NCBI GenBank assembly: GCA_030848705.1
Contig: CM061240.1
Location: 123,554,998-123,618,997 of the forward strand
Direction of reading: 5' to 3'
DNA length: 64,000 bases
DNA from: Heracleum sosnowskyi
Taxonomy: Eukaryota > Streptophyta > Magnoliopsida > Apiales > Apiaceae
In this document: positions 47,147 to 59,340 of the stretch, in pieces
How positions within the stretch are numbered: the stretch's first letter is position 1
Layout of the letters: each line of letters opens with the position of its first letter
Position numbers and translations under genes: made by a program
Notes under the pieces: model-generated
What the model was told of the DNA's origin: nothing
What the model saw: the letters and a program-made list of their open reading frames with translations, nothing else
Database searches by the model: none

Positions 47147-50100
47147 TATAACGACTCAGAAAAACGCTTGTATAGTATTAATATTTAATAATAGTTGAGA
47201 TCTATAATATGTGAATATTGTGTGAAAGGTGAATATTAGAAAATGTGATGATTAGATGTTTACTTGGTGAATGGTATGGGTTAAAATCTATGTGCATGCT
47301 TTTAATTGCATTTTATATGAATTTCTTATTAAAAATCAATTCTTTTTGACCTTCCGGGAATTTTATAAAATCATCGGAGATTCTTTTTATTATGAAATCT
47401 TTTTCACAACATTTACTTTATATTCTATTATTTTATAAAATTAGTGGAGGAATTTATTTTTGGGGTTAAGGATTTAAAACTGATTTTATGAGTTAAATGT
47501 CATTTATGTGATTTAAACTTTGAAAATTCATATTTAATTCAATTTTGATCATAAAAATATTTTAAAAATATGGGTAAGCTTGTAAATTCGTATTCTCTGT
47601 TTTAAAAATAAATGTCATTTATATGAGTTAAATGTCATTTATATGAATTTTCATTTTATTTCGGATTTTAGAAAGGCATTATATTGGTTTTTTTTATTAA
47701 AAATCAGATTTTAGAATTGTGTAATGACAAAATTGCCCTTGAGGCTACAAAAACCCCACACGGCCAGTTTCTTCCCCCATTTCCTTTCAACTCAATTCTC
47801 TCTTTAATCTCTCTTCCTTCTCTCTTATCTTTCTCTTGATTTTGTTGATGAAAATTGATGGGTAGATAGTCAAATCGAAGCTCTTGCTGAGCTCTACACT
47901 TTAATACCCATAGTGTTGAGTTTGGTGAAGATTAGAAAATGGGTTTTGTAAATTGGGGTTTCGGATTTTTTATTTAAAATCAAGTGTTCTTGAGGTTTAA
48001 GAGTTTAATTGTGGTTATAGGATCAATTGGGGACGAATTCATACAAACCCCCTTTTTGTTTTTGGGGCTGCATGTAATTCGTCGACCACCGGTGATGAAC
48101 TCCGGTGAACTGGTGGCCATGATCTATGTATTTTGAGGTATGTATAGTGTTGTAGAGTGTTTATAAGTAGTTAATTCGTGTTGCATGTCATTGGTTTTAT
48201 TTTAACTTCAGATTTTCTTAAATTTTAGATTCGGGTTTTGAGTTTTGAATCGGAAAATGACTTGATTTGATTCGTTTTTATATGTTTAAATGCTAGTAAG
48301 TAATTAATCTAAGTTGCATGCCGAGTTTTGAGTGATTTTCGGATTTATCCAAGAATTTTAGAGTCCGGGTTTGATTCTTGAGATAAACTTGACATGAATA
48401 TATGTGATTATGTGTATTAAGGTTGTAGGATAATTGGAAGTTAGTATTGAGGCTTGCATGTGGTTTTGAGTATAAATAATTGTTGATTAGTTGTATCAAG
48501 TGTTATGTAATAAGAATTTGTGGTGTTTAAAAGTTTATGTTGGAGAATGATCTATGTTGAATTTCCAGAAAACTGTCTGTTCTGTTCGGAATAATTCTGA
48601 TTGCTTACTACCTGTTTTATACAGTGAGTCTAGGATGAAATTGTTCTAGTTGGAGTCTAGTTTGCTCACGCGCAAACCTTGTATCGATAGAGTTAATCAC
48701 TAAAAAGTTATTCAAGTTTTACTAAGAGTGGTACAGGGCAGAAATTTTCTGTGTTCAGTATGTATTTTAACCAATTCGTTTTTGGTCTTAATAAACTGTT
48801 CTGGAGCTGAAATCTTTATGCTAATTTGGTTGGGTATTCAGGCTCCTTCCTGTCAAATGTGGTATTTGTTTGATTATTTTTGGATTTCTGAAAAATGTTT
48901 TAGTAAAGTTGCGCAGCAGGAATTTTCTGTGCTTCAGTACCTAATTTAACCAGTTCGTTTTTAATCTAAATGAATTGTTCTGAAGTTGAAACTTTTATGC
49001 TAAGTTGGATTAGTATTCAGTAAGTAGCATGTCAAATGTGGTATTTGTTTGATTACTTTTGGATTTATGAAAAATGTTTTAGTAAAGTATGCGCAGCAGA
49101 TTTTTCAGCTTTTTGAGATGAAAACATTGTTTGTAAAGGTGTTAAGGATATGGTTAACATTGGTCAAGTTGATTTAAAGGGATAACCAAGTGTGGTATGA
49201 TTTGAAAGTCAGGATATATACATATATGGTTAAAGGAGTATGTTATGTGAATCTAAATGGCAATGTGCGCTTATGTGAGTTTTGTGCTTATTATATGGTT
49301 AAGAGTTATAAGTGATATAAATATTACGTGTTTACGCGTTTAGGGAACGTTGGGTAGTTTAGAATAAGGATTAGAATTTTGAGAGGATCATTCTGAGATA
49401 TTATATACTCTTTTGTAGAGTCACGAAACGTGGAACATAGAGATAAAGGCAAGGTGAAGGCAGAAATTTAGTGAGTACGGTTTGTTCTAAAAGCTACTTA
49501 AGAATCCAAAGAAGTAGAGCCTAGAAATAAAGGCAAGACAAATGTGGAGAACCAATGAATCTGATTACTCTTTTTAGCTACTTAAGGCAAGTAATACTAA
49601 CTTGCTTTCGTATTTCGATTCCATTCTTTCATTTTGACAGATATAAATTGTTATCTTGTTTATATACCTTAAATTCTAAAATACATCCGGTTCATTGATA
49701 AACCTGATTTATGTTCATATACCATGTGGTTCTGTATACCATACTTTGTTCAGTTTTCTTTCCTTAAACCATTATACCCTGTTTATATCCATGTATTGAA
49801 ACCTGATAACCTATGATTCTATAACCTGAATTTGACCCTCTACTTATGCATTCCTTTTATACCTGAAAGTGAATATATCTGAACCCTCATTCTAATACAT
49901 TTCCAAAATGTACCTGATGACACTTACTTCTTGATTTCCCATTGATAGAAATCCAGATTGATCAAATTGGACTTACCCGATTCACAAAATATACTTCTAT
50001 ACAAACATTATAGACACAACACAATGTCTTGTGAACCATATCTTGCTTAAACTTTTCTTCAGACCTTATCATTATCCTTTGGTTATACTTACATTTTAAC

Positions 50101-51033
50101 CTGAATCACATACTTACTTGAAATTGAGAATACATGAACCTTCACTTGGGTACTATACAAACACACATCCAATGATTTACAAAGGATTTCTTTCATAAGA
50201 AAGATTTTAAAACAAAGGAAGTTTCAAAGTTTGGATTCATTTAAATTCTGATTTATGGTTTCCACGGATTCCTAAGATTGGAGGCGTAAGAGGCCGAGTG
50301 ACGCCGGCCCAGCACTTTTAATTATAATAAATGGACTAGGGATGGACTAGTCTAAAGGCCAATGTGTGCCTATTGGGACCCAATACAAGGACCAGAGGGA
50401 CTGTGTGTCCGGTATGGGGACTTTACGTGGCTGATCACCCTTATTGTCCGGTGCGTTGTGAAAAATCTCCAAATTACTTATTGCTTTTCTTGAAATCATA
50501 TATCTATATAAGGAAATTTGTTTACCCTTTGAAATTGTATATTCATTTCATTGTTCTGATAATCCCTTGATATGGATTCTGCTATACCCATGACATACAG
50601 ATTGATATTGGAAACTGTTTCACAGTGGTTAACTATTTGGTTATATTATTACTTGCTGAGCATTTGGCTCATTATTTTCCCTGTTCTAACCCACAGTTAA
50701 ACGAGAAGATGGTACGCACTTTTCAGACAGCTAGGAAGTCTTCTAGTAGGGTTATATTTGGGATGCCAGCTCAGGTAGGTGATGACCACTTGTAGAAGGT
50801 GTTTTGTAATAGGGAACGTAGTGCTTTTGAGACACGGTTGTAATAACTTTTGAGACTTTTATTATGTAATAAAATGAAGTAGATAGTTGATGCTTGTTTC
50901 ATACCATTACCTGTTAAAGATCCAGGGTAAAGTTGGGGTCGCGTCTGCAGGTTTATATTATTATTCACAGGTTTATAAGTATAGAGGTTGTAGTGACTCC
51001 CCAATCATGACCCCAGATTGGGAGGGCGTCATA
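47147..51033. mobile_element. Solo LTR, 3.9 kb, with TATA...CATA ends
   Basis: It is flanked by the 5-bp direct repeat ATGAG (47142-47146 and 51034-51038). The left end is TATAACGACTC. The right end GAGGGCGTCATA reads TATGACGCCCTC on the other strand, a short imperfect inverted repeat as at LTR ends. There is no coding capacity, primer site or second LTR, hence solo. The length suggests a Ty3/gypsy family, but no coding part proves it. Inside, a segment of about 180 bp is duplicated in tandem (48738-49100), and a pyrimidine-rich leader-like stretch lies at 47765-47840. Short open frames in it look spurious. Confidence 0.65.
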
Positions 51034-51038
51034 ATGAG

Positions 51039-51050
51039 ATTGGGGGAGAT
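51039..51050 (+). promoter_or_regulatory. Element D polypurine tract
   Basis: ATTGGGGGAGAT directly precedes the 3' LTR start TGTTAGATCA. Confidence 0.9.
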
Positions 51051-51601
51051 TGTTAGATCAGAATTCAATGATCGTCAGGAGCTAGACTCAACTGATCAGG
51101 ATTGCTGACGTCATCAGTAATGCATATCTATCAGGATTGCATGGTCGTCAGGATCTGGATGAATATCAGGACTGGGATCAGGATTGATCATCAGGACTGG
51201 AAGCTGATCATGATTCCTACTTCGAGTTATATTTGGAGTCTAGTTAAACATGGAAGTTTATTCTGTCAGTTCCTGGTTTGTAGAATGTAGCTATCGATTA
51301 AGGATATGTTTCAATCTTTGTAATTGATTAGGACTTATCTTGTTATTGATAGAGAAGCTGTTTGAAGTATAGAAACACAGTTTAGGTTTCATTTTAACAA
51401 CGATCATACACTCGAGTATTTGTGTAACCTAGCAGCTCTCAAGAACATCAGAATTTCTTGAGATAGTTTGTAACAGTTTTATATCAGATTTAATAAAGCT
51501 GTTATTGTTCTTTCATATTTGTGTTATATACTTGAATAAGTCGAGAATCTTATACAATTGTATTCAACCCCCCTTCTACAATTGTTATTTACTGGGCAAC
51601 A
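51051..51601 (+). repeat. Element D 3' LTR (551 bp)
   Basis: Same length and ends as 22571-23121 with about 13 substitutions. It retains the ATCAGGAT cluster and the TGACGTCA palindrome (51106-51113). Target duplication AGTCT follows at 51602-51606. Confidence 0.95.
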
Positions 51602-51606
51602 AGTCT

Positions 51607-53628
51607 GCAAATGCCAATGACAAGAAATTCTACAAGGCTATCATGGACTCTTTGGAGACTCAGAGGCTACAGATGTTGCAAACAAGGATTGAAGCTAGGA
51701 ACATCAAGGACTCTATTGAGAACCTGAAGGATGCTACAGACAGGAGGCTTGATGAAAAGCTTCCTCTTCTTACTGTTTCCAAGATGAACAGATTCTTCAA
51801 CAAAGAACCTGAAGTGGCAACTACTCTCAAGACTCTTACTTCTAGGGTGGACAAAGTGGAAGCTACACTTACTCAAATGCAAAAGGAACAGGAGAAGCAA
51901 ACACAACTCTTAGCCCAGCTAGTGGCAGCTCAGGGACTCCCTATCATCTCTCTTGATGATAACAAAAAGGGGGAGAAATCTAAGGAGCTAGACATTCAAA
52001 TCACAAAGGTTATGGTCCCAGCCATTTCCTTACCAAAGGAGCCATTAGCTATGGGGGAGTTAACAAAGGATAAAATGGATGGAATTGACCTGATTCAACA
52101 AGCATCTATGAGACTACAACTTGCAGAACAGATAAAAGACCAATGGTCTAGCATAGATGCAAGAATCAAGAAGATAGCTGAAACTGCAAAGAACACACAT
52201 CCATCAACGAATCAAGCTACTTCTATAGCACCATCAACGAATGCCATGGTTTTAGTGTCAACGGAATGGGAGCCACAGACTAATTCTTCCTATGATCTAA
52301 AGCCCCTTCTACATGGAGTTACCCAAGGTCCAAGGAAAGAAAAGGGACAAACTTCATGCATCAGGGATGTGGAACAAGCTACACTTCAAAGAAGCCTATC
52401 TCCAAAATCTCCTGCTAAACCAACGGGCAAAAACATTGCAAGGATTGTTTATCCTTCACCATATCCTGATGAGCTCAAGGTTCTAGGACAACTTATCACA
52501 AAATGCAAGAAGAGCAATGATCCTGAGATAAGGAAACAAAGAGCAATTGTCTACAGGAATGGACAAGAAATTTGTGTTTGGGCTGGTCACCCAAATTTTG
52601 CTGAGGCTAAAGCTGAGGAGTCAGCTAGGGCAGATATGCAAGCCCTTGCAGTTGCCCAATCTCTTGACAATGAAGAAAGACAACAAGAAGAAAAAGCCAA
52701 AGAGGAAAGGAGAAAAAGGAAGAGCACAAGGCAACCCAAGGCAAAAGCTAAGAGAAACATAGCTTTTGATAATGATCACTCTCAGAGCAATGCAACAGAC
52801 TCTTCTGCACCAATTGCACCTCCAACATTTCCTGATCCAGTTTCTGGAGTAAAGTTAGCCTGTAATCTTGAACATCCAGTTAATTTCCATGATCAACCAA
52901 TTGAGCCAAAGGAAGAGCCAATTGAGTTTGATGAGGCCAACTTTCCAAAATTCCTCTTTGAAATGGATCCAAAGAAGAAATCAAAGAAGAGGGCTGCTAA
53001 GGCTAAGCCAATCTTTGTAAGGAGACCACAAGCTGAGAAACCTCCTACCAACCCAGAAAACTTCATCTACATTGCTGATATCAGGGAGGAGTCTGACCTA
53101 CATCTTAATCTTGATGACTTGATTGAAGTGAGAGGAATAGCAGCTTCTCATAAACTACCAGAGAGATTGGTGTTTGTCTACAAGGGTGGGAGAGAACAGA
53201 TTTGGCCTCTACACAGAATTCTGGGAGAAGACTATCAGACACTGCTATCTGTGTTCAAATGTCTGAAGAAAGATTTTGGTTTTACCAAAACAGCCAAGTC
53301 TGAGGTTGTCTCCAAAATTTGCCAAATCAAAGCTAGTTGGAACAAGCCTGATGCACTTCCCAGAGTATTGAAGGTCCCTCAAACAGGAAAGAAAATTCAT
53401 CTCCAACCTTTTTGGATGATGGAATTCAGAGACAGGGACAACTGTAGAAGATTCTTCAGAATAGAAGACCAACTGGAAAAGGCATCCAATGAAACTCTGA
53501 GATCAATGCAATCCAAGTTGGGGAATCAAGATGAAGAAGAGAAGATTTTCTACAGAAGACTTCAAGCTCATATTGAGGAGAACAATGCAAGAAAAGGGAA
53601 GAAAACAAGACCGCAGAGGCAAAGATGA
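51607..53628 (+). pseudogene. Element C env-like ORF, C-terminal part
   Basis: The ORF interrupted at 22570 resumes here in frame after the AGTCT duplication and is open to a stop at 53626, about 670 codons without a lesion. It begins in a helical, coiled-coil region (DRRLDEKLPLLTVSKMNRFF, then RVDKVEATLTQMQKEQEKQT). Three family words follow at 52201-52266 and a Lys-rich segment around 52690-52770. The conserved C-terminal domain has IADIREESDLHLNLDDLIEV, VYKGGREQIWPLHRILGED and KTAKSEVVSKICQIKASW. The end is basic. Apart from the D insertion, this part is better kept than E's. It can only be translated as a fragment. Confidence 0.8.
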
Positions 53629-53809
53629 AAAATCTGCTCAGACTAAAGGAGCAACTCTGTGCACTTGTTTTGTAAGATTTTCTACTTTGTATTTCAATAA
53701 AATTCAATGAAGCTCAATGCAATTTCTGCTTTTATCATTTGTAATATGTCTGAGTGTTTTTGTTATCATCAAGGCTCTTGATTTATGGCTGTTATTCTAT
53801 CAGTCATAA

Positions 53810-53821
53810 ATTGGGGGAGAT
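53810..53821 (+). promoter_or_regulatory. Element C polypurine tract
   Basis: ATTGGGGGAGAT lies directly before TGTTAGGAATATG, the 3' LTR start. Bases 53629-53809 form the 3' untranslated part of the env-like ORF. Confidence 0.9.
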
Positions 53822-53860
53822 TGTTAGGAATATGTTGTTCTTGATGATAATTATAAAACA
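53822..53860 (+). repeat. Element C 3' LTR, first 39 bp
   Basis: TGTTAGGAATATGTTGTTCT and the following bases match the start of E's LTR up to ATAAAACA. The match then stops abruptly at GTTTTCTGTA, where the tandem array begins. Confidence 0.85.
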
Positions 53861-56800
53861 GTTTTCTGTAAATTTAGGACCGTTATCACCGGGTTGTAGT
53901 GGTCGTGGCATGAATTGTGGGTTTCAGGTTATTGTTGTGATGTGGTGTCGTATCGTATCGAATAAGAATAAGAATATGTGTATCGAAAGTTATGTATCGT
54001 TATTGTATCGTATTGAATATCATATTATCTTGTATGTATACATGTTATTTGCCCAACTAGTTGGATCGATTGGTTTCTTGCTGGGCTGTATAGCTCATTC
54101 CTTACAATTTTCAGGTTCGAGTTAAGATCGAGTTGGATAGCATTGGAGTTTGGATGAGCTTAGTTTTGGAGCAGTTTATCTTTTAGATCATTGTTAGCTG
54201 CGCTTTTGTAATAGTTATCTTTGTACTAGATTTTTGGTTAATAAAATGAATTTTATTTCAGTTTTGATTTAGAATTAATAGTCCGAAAAGTCGGGCTGTT
54301 ATAGTTGGTATCAAGAGCAGGCTGTCCTTCGGAGTGTGTTAGGTATGGGACTAGTACACTTCCTAGGATGCGTTTCTGTGGACCATAGATTAAGTTTGAA
54401 TTGTAGAAGATTAGTGGGTAGACGTGTCATGTGATAGTATTCTTGTAAATTTGGGGACCAAATTCTTTTAAGGAGGGTAGTATGTAATATCCCGTAATTT
54501 TTAGATTAATAGTAATAAAAGAATAATAATAAAAAAGGATTAAAATTTGAAAAAGAGTAGGATTTAAAATTGAATTAGATTGATGGGCCTAAAATATGGA
54601 TCAGATTTAAGTTCGGATAAGTAATAGGTTTGGACTTAGGGTTTGGTTACGTTATATAAACATCAGGTTCTACTTCTTCGTCTTTGTTTGTAAAATTCGT
54701 AGGACTTTTTCACACACAAATCAGCTGTTTTGAAAAATTCGTAGAATATTCATCGTAAGTCGGAATTTGATGATTCCGGACTTTTCAGAAATATGTTTCA
54801 ATTTTCTACAACTTCTATTTCATATTCGTTTTCCAGATTATGCTCGGAACTGTTCTTAAAATCATAAAACACAAACAGAACTCGTTTTTCGGTTTCTGTT
54901 CAAATTCAGAAGACGTTTTATTCAATTCCCGATTCGTTATAAGTCCGATTTTGATGAGTCATATCTTTTCTGAAAGGTCGTTTCGTGCTCTACGACTTTA
55001 GTGGTTTAAGTTTTCCAATAAAACGTCGTTTAGAGGGTCAAAAAGAGGTAAGACGGTTCTGGTCAGAATTGGGTACATGATCTAGGATGCGTCGAGGTAA
55101 GTTTCCGATTGATTTATCTAGTATTTTCAAAATTATGTGTTGTGTGTATATTTGATTATATAAACTTGGGCTTAGTGAATATATTTTGATGTGATGTGTA
55201 TTATTGTATATGTGTTATGTGTAAGCAATAGTCTTGAGATTCTGATTTGTGCCATGATTTGTGAAAATATCGAATAAGATTAAGGACCGAGTCACCGGGT
55301 TATAGTGACAGTTTTCTGTAAATTTAGGACCGTTATCACCGGGTTGTAGTGGTCGTGGCATGAATTGTGGGTTTCAGGTTATTGTTGTGATGTGGTGTCG
55401 TATCGTATCGAATAAGAATAAGAATATGTGTATCGAAAGTTATGTATCGTTATTGTATCGTATTGAATATCATATTATCTTGTATGTATACATGTTATTT
55501 GCCCAACTAGTTGGATCGATTGGTTTCTTGCTGGGCTGTATAGCTCATTCCTTACAATTTTCAGGTTCGAGTTAAGATCGAGTTGGATAGCATTGGAGTT
55601 TGGATGAGCTTAGTTTTGGAGCAGTTTATCTTTTAGATCATTGTTAGCTGCGCTTTTGTAATAGTTATCTTTGTACTAGATTTTTGGTTAATAAAATGAA
55701 TTTTATTTCAGTTTTGATTTAGAATTAATAGTCCGAAAAGTCGGGCTGTTATAGTTGGTATCAAGAGCAGGCTGTCCTTCGGAGTGTGTTAGGTATGGGA
55801 CTAGTACACTTCCTAGGATGCGTTTCTGTGGACCATAGATTAAGTTTGAATTGTAGAAGATTAGTGGGTAGACGTGTCATGTGATAGTATTCTTGTAAAT
55901 TTGGGGACCAAATTCTTTTAAGGAGGGTAGTATGTAATATCCCGTAATTTTTAGATTAATAGTAATAAAAGAATAATAATAAAAAAGGATTAAAATTTGA
56001 AAAAGAGTAGGATTTAAAATTGAATTAGATTGATGGGCCTAAAATATGGATCAGATTTAAGTTCGGATAAGTAATAGGTTTGGACTTAGGGTTTGGTTAC
56101 GTTATATAAACATCAGGTTCTACTTCTTCGTCTTTGTTTGTAAAATTCGTAGGACTTTTTCTCACACAAATCAGCTGTTTTGAAAAATTCGTAGAATATT
56201 CATCGTAAGTCGGAATTTGATGATTCCGGACTTTTCCGAAATATGTTTCAATTTTCTACAACTTCTATTTCATATTCGTTTTCCAGATTATGCTCGGAAC
56301 TGTTCTTAAAATCATAAAACACAAACAGAACTCGTTTTTCGGTTTCTGTTCAAATTCAGAAGACGTTTTATTCAATTCCCGATTCGTTATAAGTCCGATT
56401 TTGATGAGTCATATCTTTTCTGAAAGGTCGTTTCGTGCTCTACGACTTTAGTGGTTTAAGTTTTCCAATAAAACGTCGTTTAGAGGGTCAAAAAGAGGTA
56501 AGACGGTTCTGGTCAGAATTGGGTACATGATCTAGGATGCGTCGAGGTAAGTTTCCGATTGATTTATCTAGTATTTTCAAAATTATGTGTTGTGTGTATA
56601 TTTGATTATATAAACTTGGGCTTAGTGAATATATTTTGATGTGATGTGTATTATTGTATATGTGTTATGTGTAAGCAATAGTCTTGAGATTCTGATTTGT
56701 GCCATGATTTGTGAAAATATCGAATAAGATTAAGGACCGAGTCACCGGGTTATAGTGACAGTTTTCTGTAAATTTAGGACCGTTATCACCGGGTTGTAGT

Positions 56801-58655
56801 GGTCGTGGCATGAATTGTGGGTTTCAGGTTATTGTTGTGATGTGGTGTCGTATCGTATCGAATAAGAATAAGAATATGTGTATCGAAAGTTATGTATCGT
56901 TATTGTATCGTATTGAATATCATATTATCTTGTATGTATACATGTTATTTGCCCAACTAGTTGGATCGATTGGTTTCTTGCTGGGCTGTATAGCTCATTC
57001 CTTACAATTTTCAGGTTCGAGTTAAGATCGAGTTGGATAGCATTGGAGTTTGGATGAGCTTAGTTTTGGAGCAGTTTATCTTTTAGATCATTGTTAGCTG
57101 CGCTTTTGTAATAGTTATCTTTGTACTAGATTTTTGGTTAATAAAATGAATTTTATTTCAGTTTTGATTTAGAATTAATAGTCCGAAAAGTCGGGCTGTT
57201 ATAGTTGGTATCAAGAGCAGGCTGTCCTTCGGAGTGTGTTAGGTATGGGACTAGTACACTTCCTAGGATGCGTTTCTGTGGACCATAGATTAAGTTTGAA
57301 TTGTAGAAGATTAGTGGGTAGACGTGTCATGTGATAGTATTCTTGTAAATTTGGGGACCAAATTCTTTTAAGGAGGGTAGTATGTAATATCCCGTAATTT
57401 TTAGATTAATAGTAATAAAAGAATAATAATAAAAAAGGATTAAAATTTGAAAAAGAGTAGGATTTAAAATTGAATTAGATTGATGGGCCTAAAATATGGA
57501 TCAGATTTAAGTTCGGATAAGTAATAGGTTTGGACTTAGGGTTTGGTTACGTTATATAAACATCAGGTTCTACTTCTTCGTCTTTGTTTGTAAAATTCGT
57601 AGGACTTTTTCTCACACAAATCAGCTGTTTTGAAAAATTCGTAGAATATTCATCGTAAGTCGGAATTTGATGATTCCGGACTTTTCCGAAATATGTTTCA
57701 ATTTTCTACAACTTCTATTTCATATTCGTTTTCCAGATTATGCTCGGAACTGTTCTTAAAATCATAAAACACAAACAGAACTCGTTTTTCGGTTTCTGTT
57801 CAAATTCAGAAGACGTTTTATTCAATTCCCGATTCGTTATAAGTCCGATTTTGATGAGTCATATCTTTTCTGAAAGGTCTTTTCGTGCTCTACGACTTTA
57901 GTGGTTTAAGTTTTCCAATAAAACGTCGTTTAGAGGGTCAAAAAGAGGTAAGACGGTTCTGGTCAGAATTGGGTACATGATCTAGGATGCGTCGAGGTAA
58001 GTTTCCGATTGATTTATCTAGTATTTTCAAAATTATGTGTTGTGTGTATATTTGATTATATAAACTTGGGCTTAGTGAATATATTTTGATGTGATGTGTA
58101 TTATTGTATATGTGTTATGTGTAAGCAATAGTCTTGAGATTCTGATTTGTGCCATGATTTGTGAAAATATCGAATAAGATTAAGGACCGAGTCACCGGGT
58201 TATAGTGACAGTTTTCTGTAAATTTAGGACCGTTATCACCGGGTTGTAGTGGTCGTGGCATGAATTGTGGGTTTCAGGTTATTGTTGTGATGTGGTGTCG
58301 TATCGTATCAAATAAGAATAAGAATATGTGTATCGAAAGTTATGTATCGTTATTGTATCGTATTGAATATCATATTATCTTGTATGTATACATGTTATTT
58401 GCCCAACTAGTTGGATCGATTGGTTTCTTGCTGGGCTGTATAGCTCATTCCTTACAATTTTCAGGTTCGAGTTAAGATCGAGTTGGATAGCATTGGAGTT
58501 TGGATGAGCTTAGTTTTGGAGCAGTTTATCTTTTAGATCATTGTTAGCTGCGCTTTTGTAATAGTTATCTTTGTACTAGATTTTTGGTTAATAAAATGAA
58601 TTTTATTTCAGTTTTGATTTAGAATTAATAGTCCGAAAAGTCGGGCTGTTATAGT
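53861..58655 (+). repeat. Tandem array of a non-autonomous LTR retroelement, 1450-bp period
   Basis: The period is exactly 1450 bp (GTTTTCTGTA at 53861, 55311, 56761 and 58211). Each unit is one 1271-bp LTR (TGTAATATCCCG ... GGGCTGTTATA) plus a 179-bp internal segment. The LTR copies are 53861-54303 (5'-truncated), 54483-55753, 55933-57203 and 57383-58653. The internal copies are 54304-54482, 55754-55932 and 57204-57382. Each internal segment starts with a primer-site-like TTGGTATCAAGAGC and ends with the purine tract AAGGAGGGTAGTA, and has no coding capacity. Each full LTR carries a TATA-like GTTATATAAACA. The units differ at only a handful of bases, so the amplification is recent. A 71-codon open frame repeats with the unit but looks spurious. 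Confidence 0.85.
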
Positions 58656-59340
58656 TGTAACACCCCAGTCCCACATCGAGGAGATTTGAGACTTCTATTC
58701 AGTTTATAGGACATAGTACTGCTACTAATTAGCACCAACAAAATCATGATATTTTGGGGGCCTGTGGTGGGCTAGTCGTTACCCAAGTTGGCTGCGTTTG
58801 GGTCAGTAGGCTTCGGCTTATTCGGACTCGGAATCGGGACTTGACCCGATTTTCGAAAAAGGCTCGTGATTTGACCCGGGTTGTCACATATGGTATCAGA
58901 GCCGACTCTCGAAAGCTTGTCGAGGCAAGTTGCCGGAGGTGGGGACACGAAGGCTGGTGGTATTATCCCACAATGGACAGAGGTCCGGAGGTGGGGACAC
59001 GAAGCCAGCCGGTATTATCCCACAATGGCTAGAGAGGAACGATCTTGGAACCTATGGGCTATCCGTTAAGGCTTCACGAGGACGTCAAGAGTTTAAGTGG
59101 GGGAGTTTGTAACACCCCAGTCCCACATCGAGGAGATTTAAGACTTCTATTCAGTTTATAAGACAAAGTACTGCTACTAATTAGCACCAACAAAATCATG
59201 ATATTTTGGGGGCCTGTAGTGGGCTAGTCGTTACCCAAGTTGGCTGCGTTTGGGTCAGTAGGATTCGGCTTATTCGGACTCGGAATCGGGACTTGACCCG
59301 ATTTTCGAAAAAGGCTCGGGATTTGATCCGGGTTGTCACA
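58656..59340 (+). mobile_element. TRIM retroelement (685 bp)
   Basis: Two 233-bp LTRs (58656-58888 and 59108-59340) begin TGTAACACCCCAGTCCCAC and end GGGTTGTCACA. A primer site TGGTATCAGAGC lies at 58891-58902 and a purine tract AAGTGGGGGAG before 59108. The 219-bp internal part is non-coding and holds an internal duplication of about 50 bp (GGAGGTGGGGACACGAAG twice). This is the structure of a terminal-repeat retrotransposon in miniature. The flanks ATAGT and ACAAT do not match, so there is no target duplication. Its left side abuts the tandem array and its right side abuts C's LTR. Confidence 0.9.

Larger units (their letters stand above)
22571..51601 (+). mobile_element. Element D: Sirevirus-type retrotransposon inserted in C
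   Basis: Two 551-bp LTRs (22571-23121 and 51051-51601) are flanked by the 5-bp target duplication AGTCT (22566-22570 and 51602-51606). The total is 29.0 kb. Without element E and the solo LTR it is about 12 kb, a normal size for this group. By my hand count the LTRs differ at about 13 positions (roughly 2.4%), more than E's LTR pair, which agrees with E having entered later. The family is distinct from C/E: the LTR is short and the family word is ATCCTGAT. Confidence 0.92.

Noticed and set aside
47147..51033. Host gene in the non-coding block between D's env-like ORF and its LTR
   Set aside because: Only short open frames are present. Matching flanking duplications and inverted ends explain the block as a solo LTR.
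51505..51606. Start of the C env-like C-terminal part inside D's LTR
   Set aside because: The open frame runs into the LTR by chance; element C sequence begins only after 51601.
53921..54125. A 71-codon open frame repeated in every 1450-bp unit
   Set aside because: It lies inside an LTR, repeats only because the DNA is duplicated, and has no recognisable domain or codon pattern.
58656..58888. 5S rRNA-bearing (Cassandra-type) LTR
   Set aside because: The start resembles many TRIMs, but I find no 5S A-box or C-box sequence in the 233-bp LTR.
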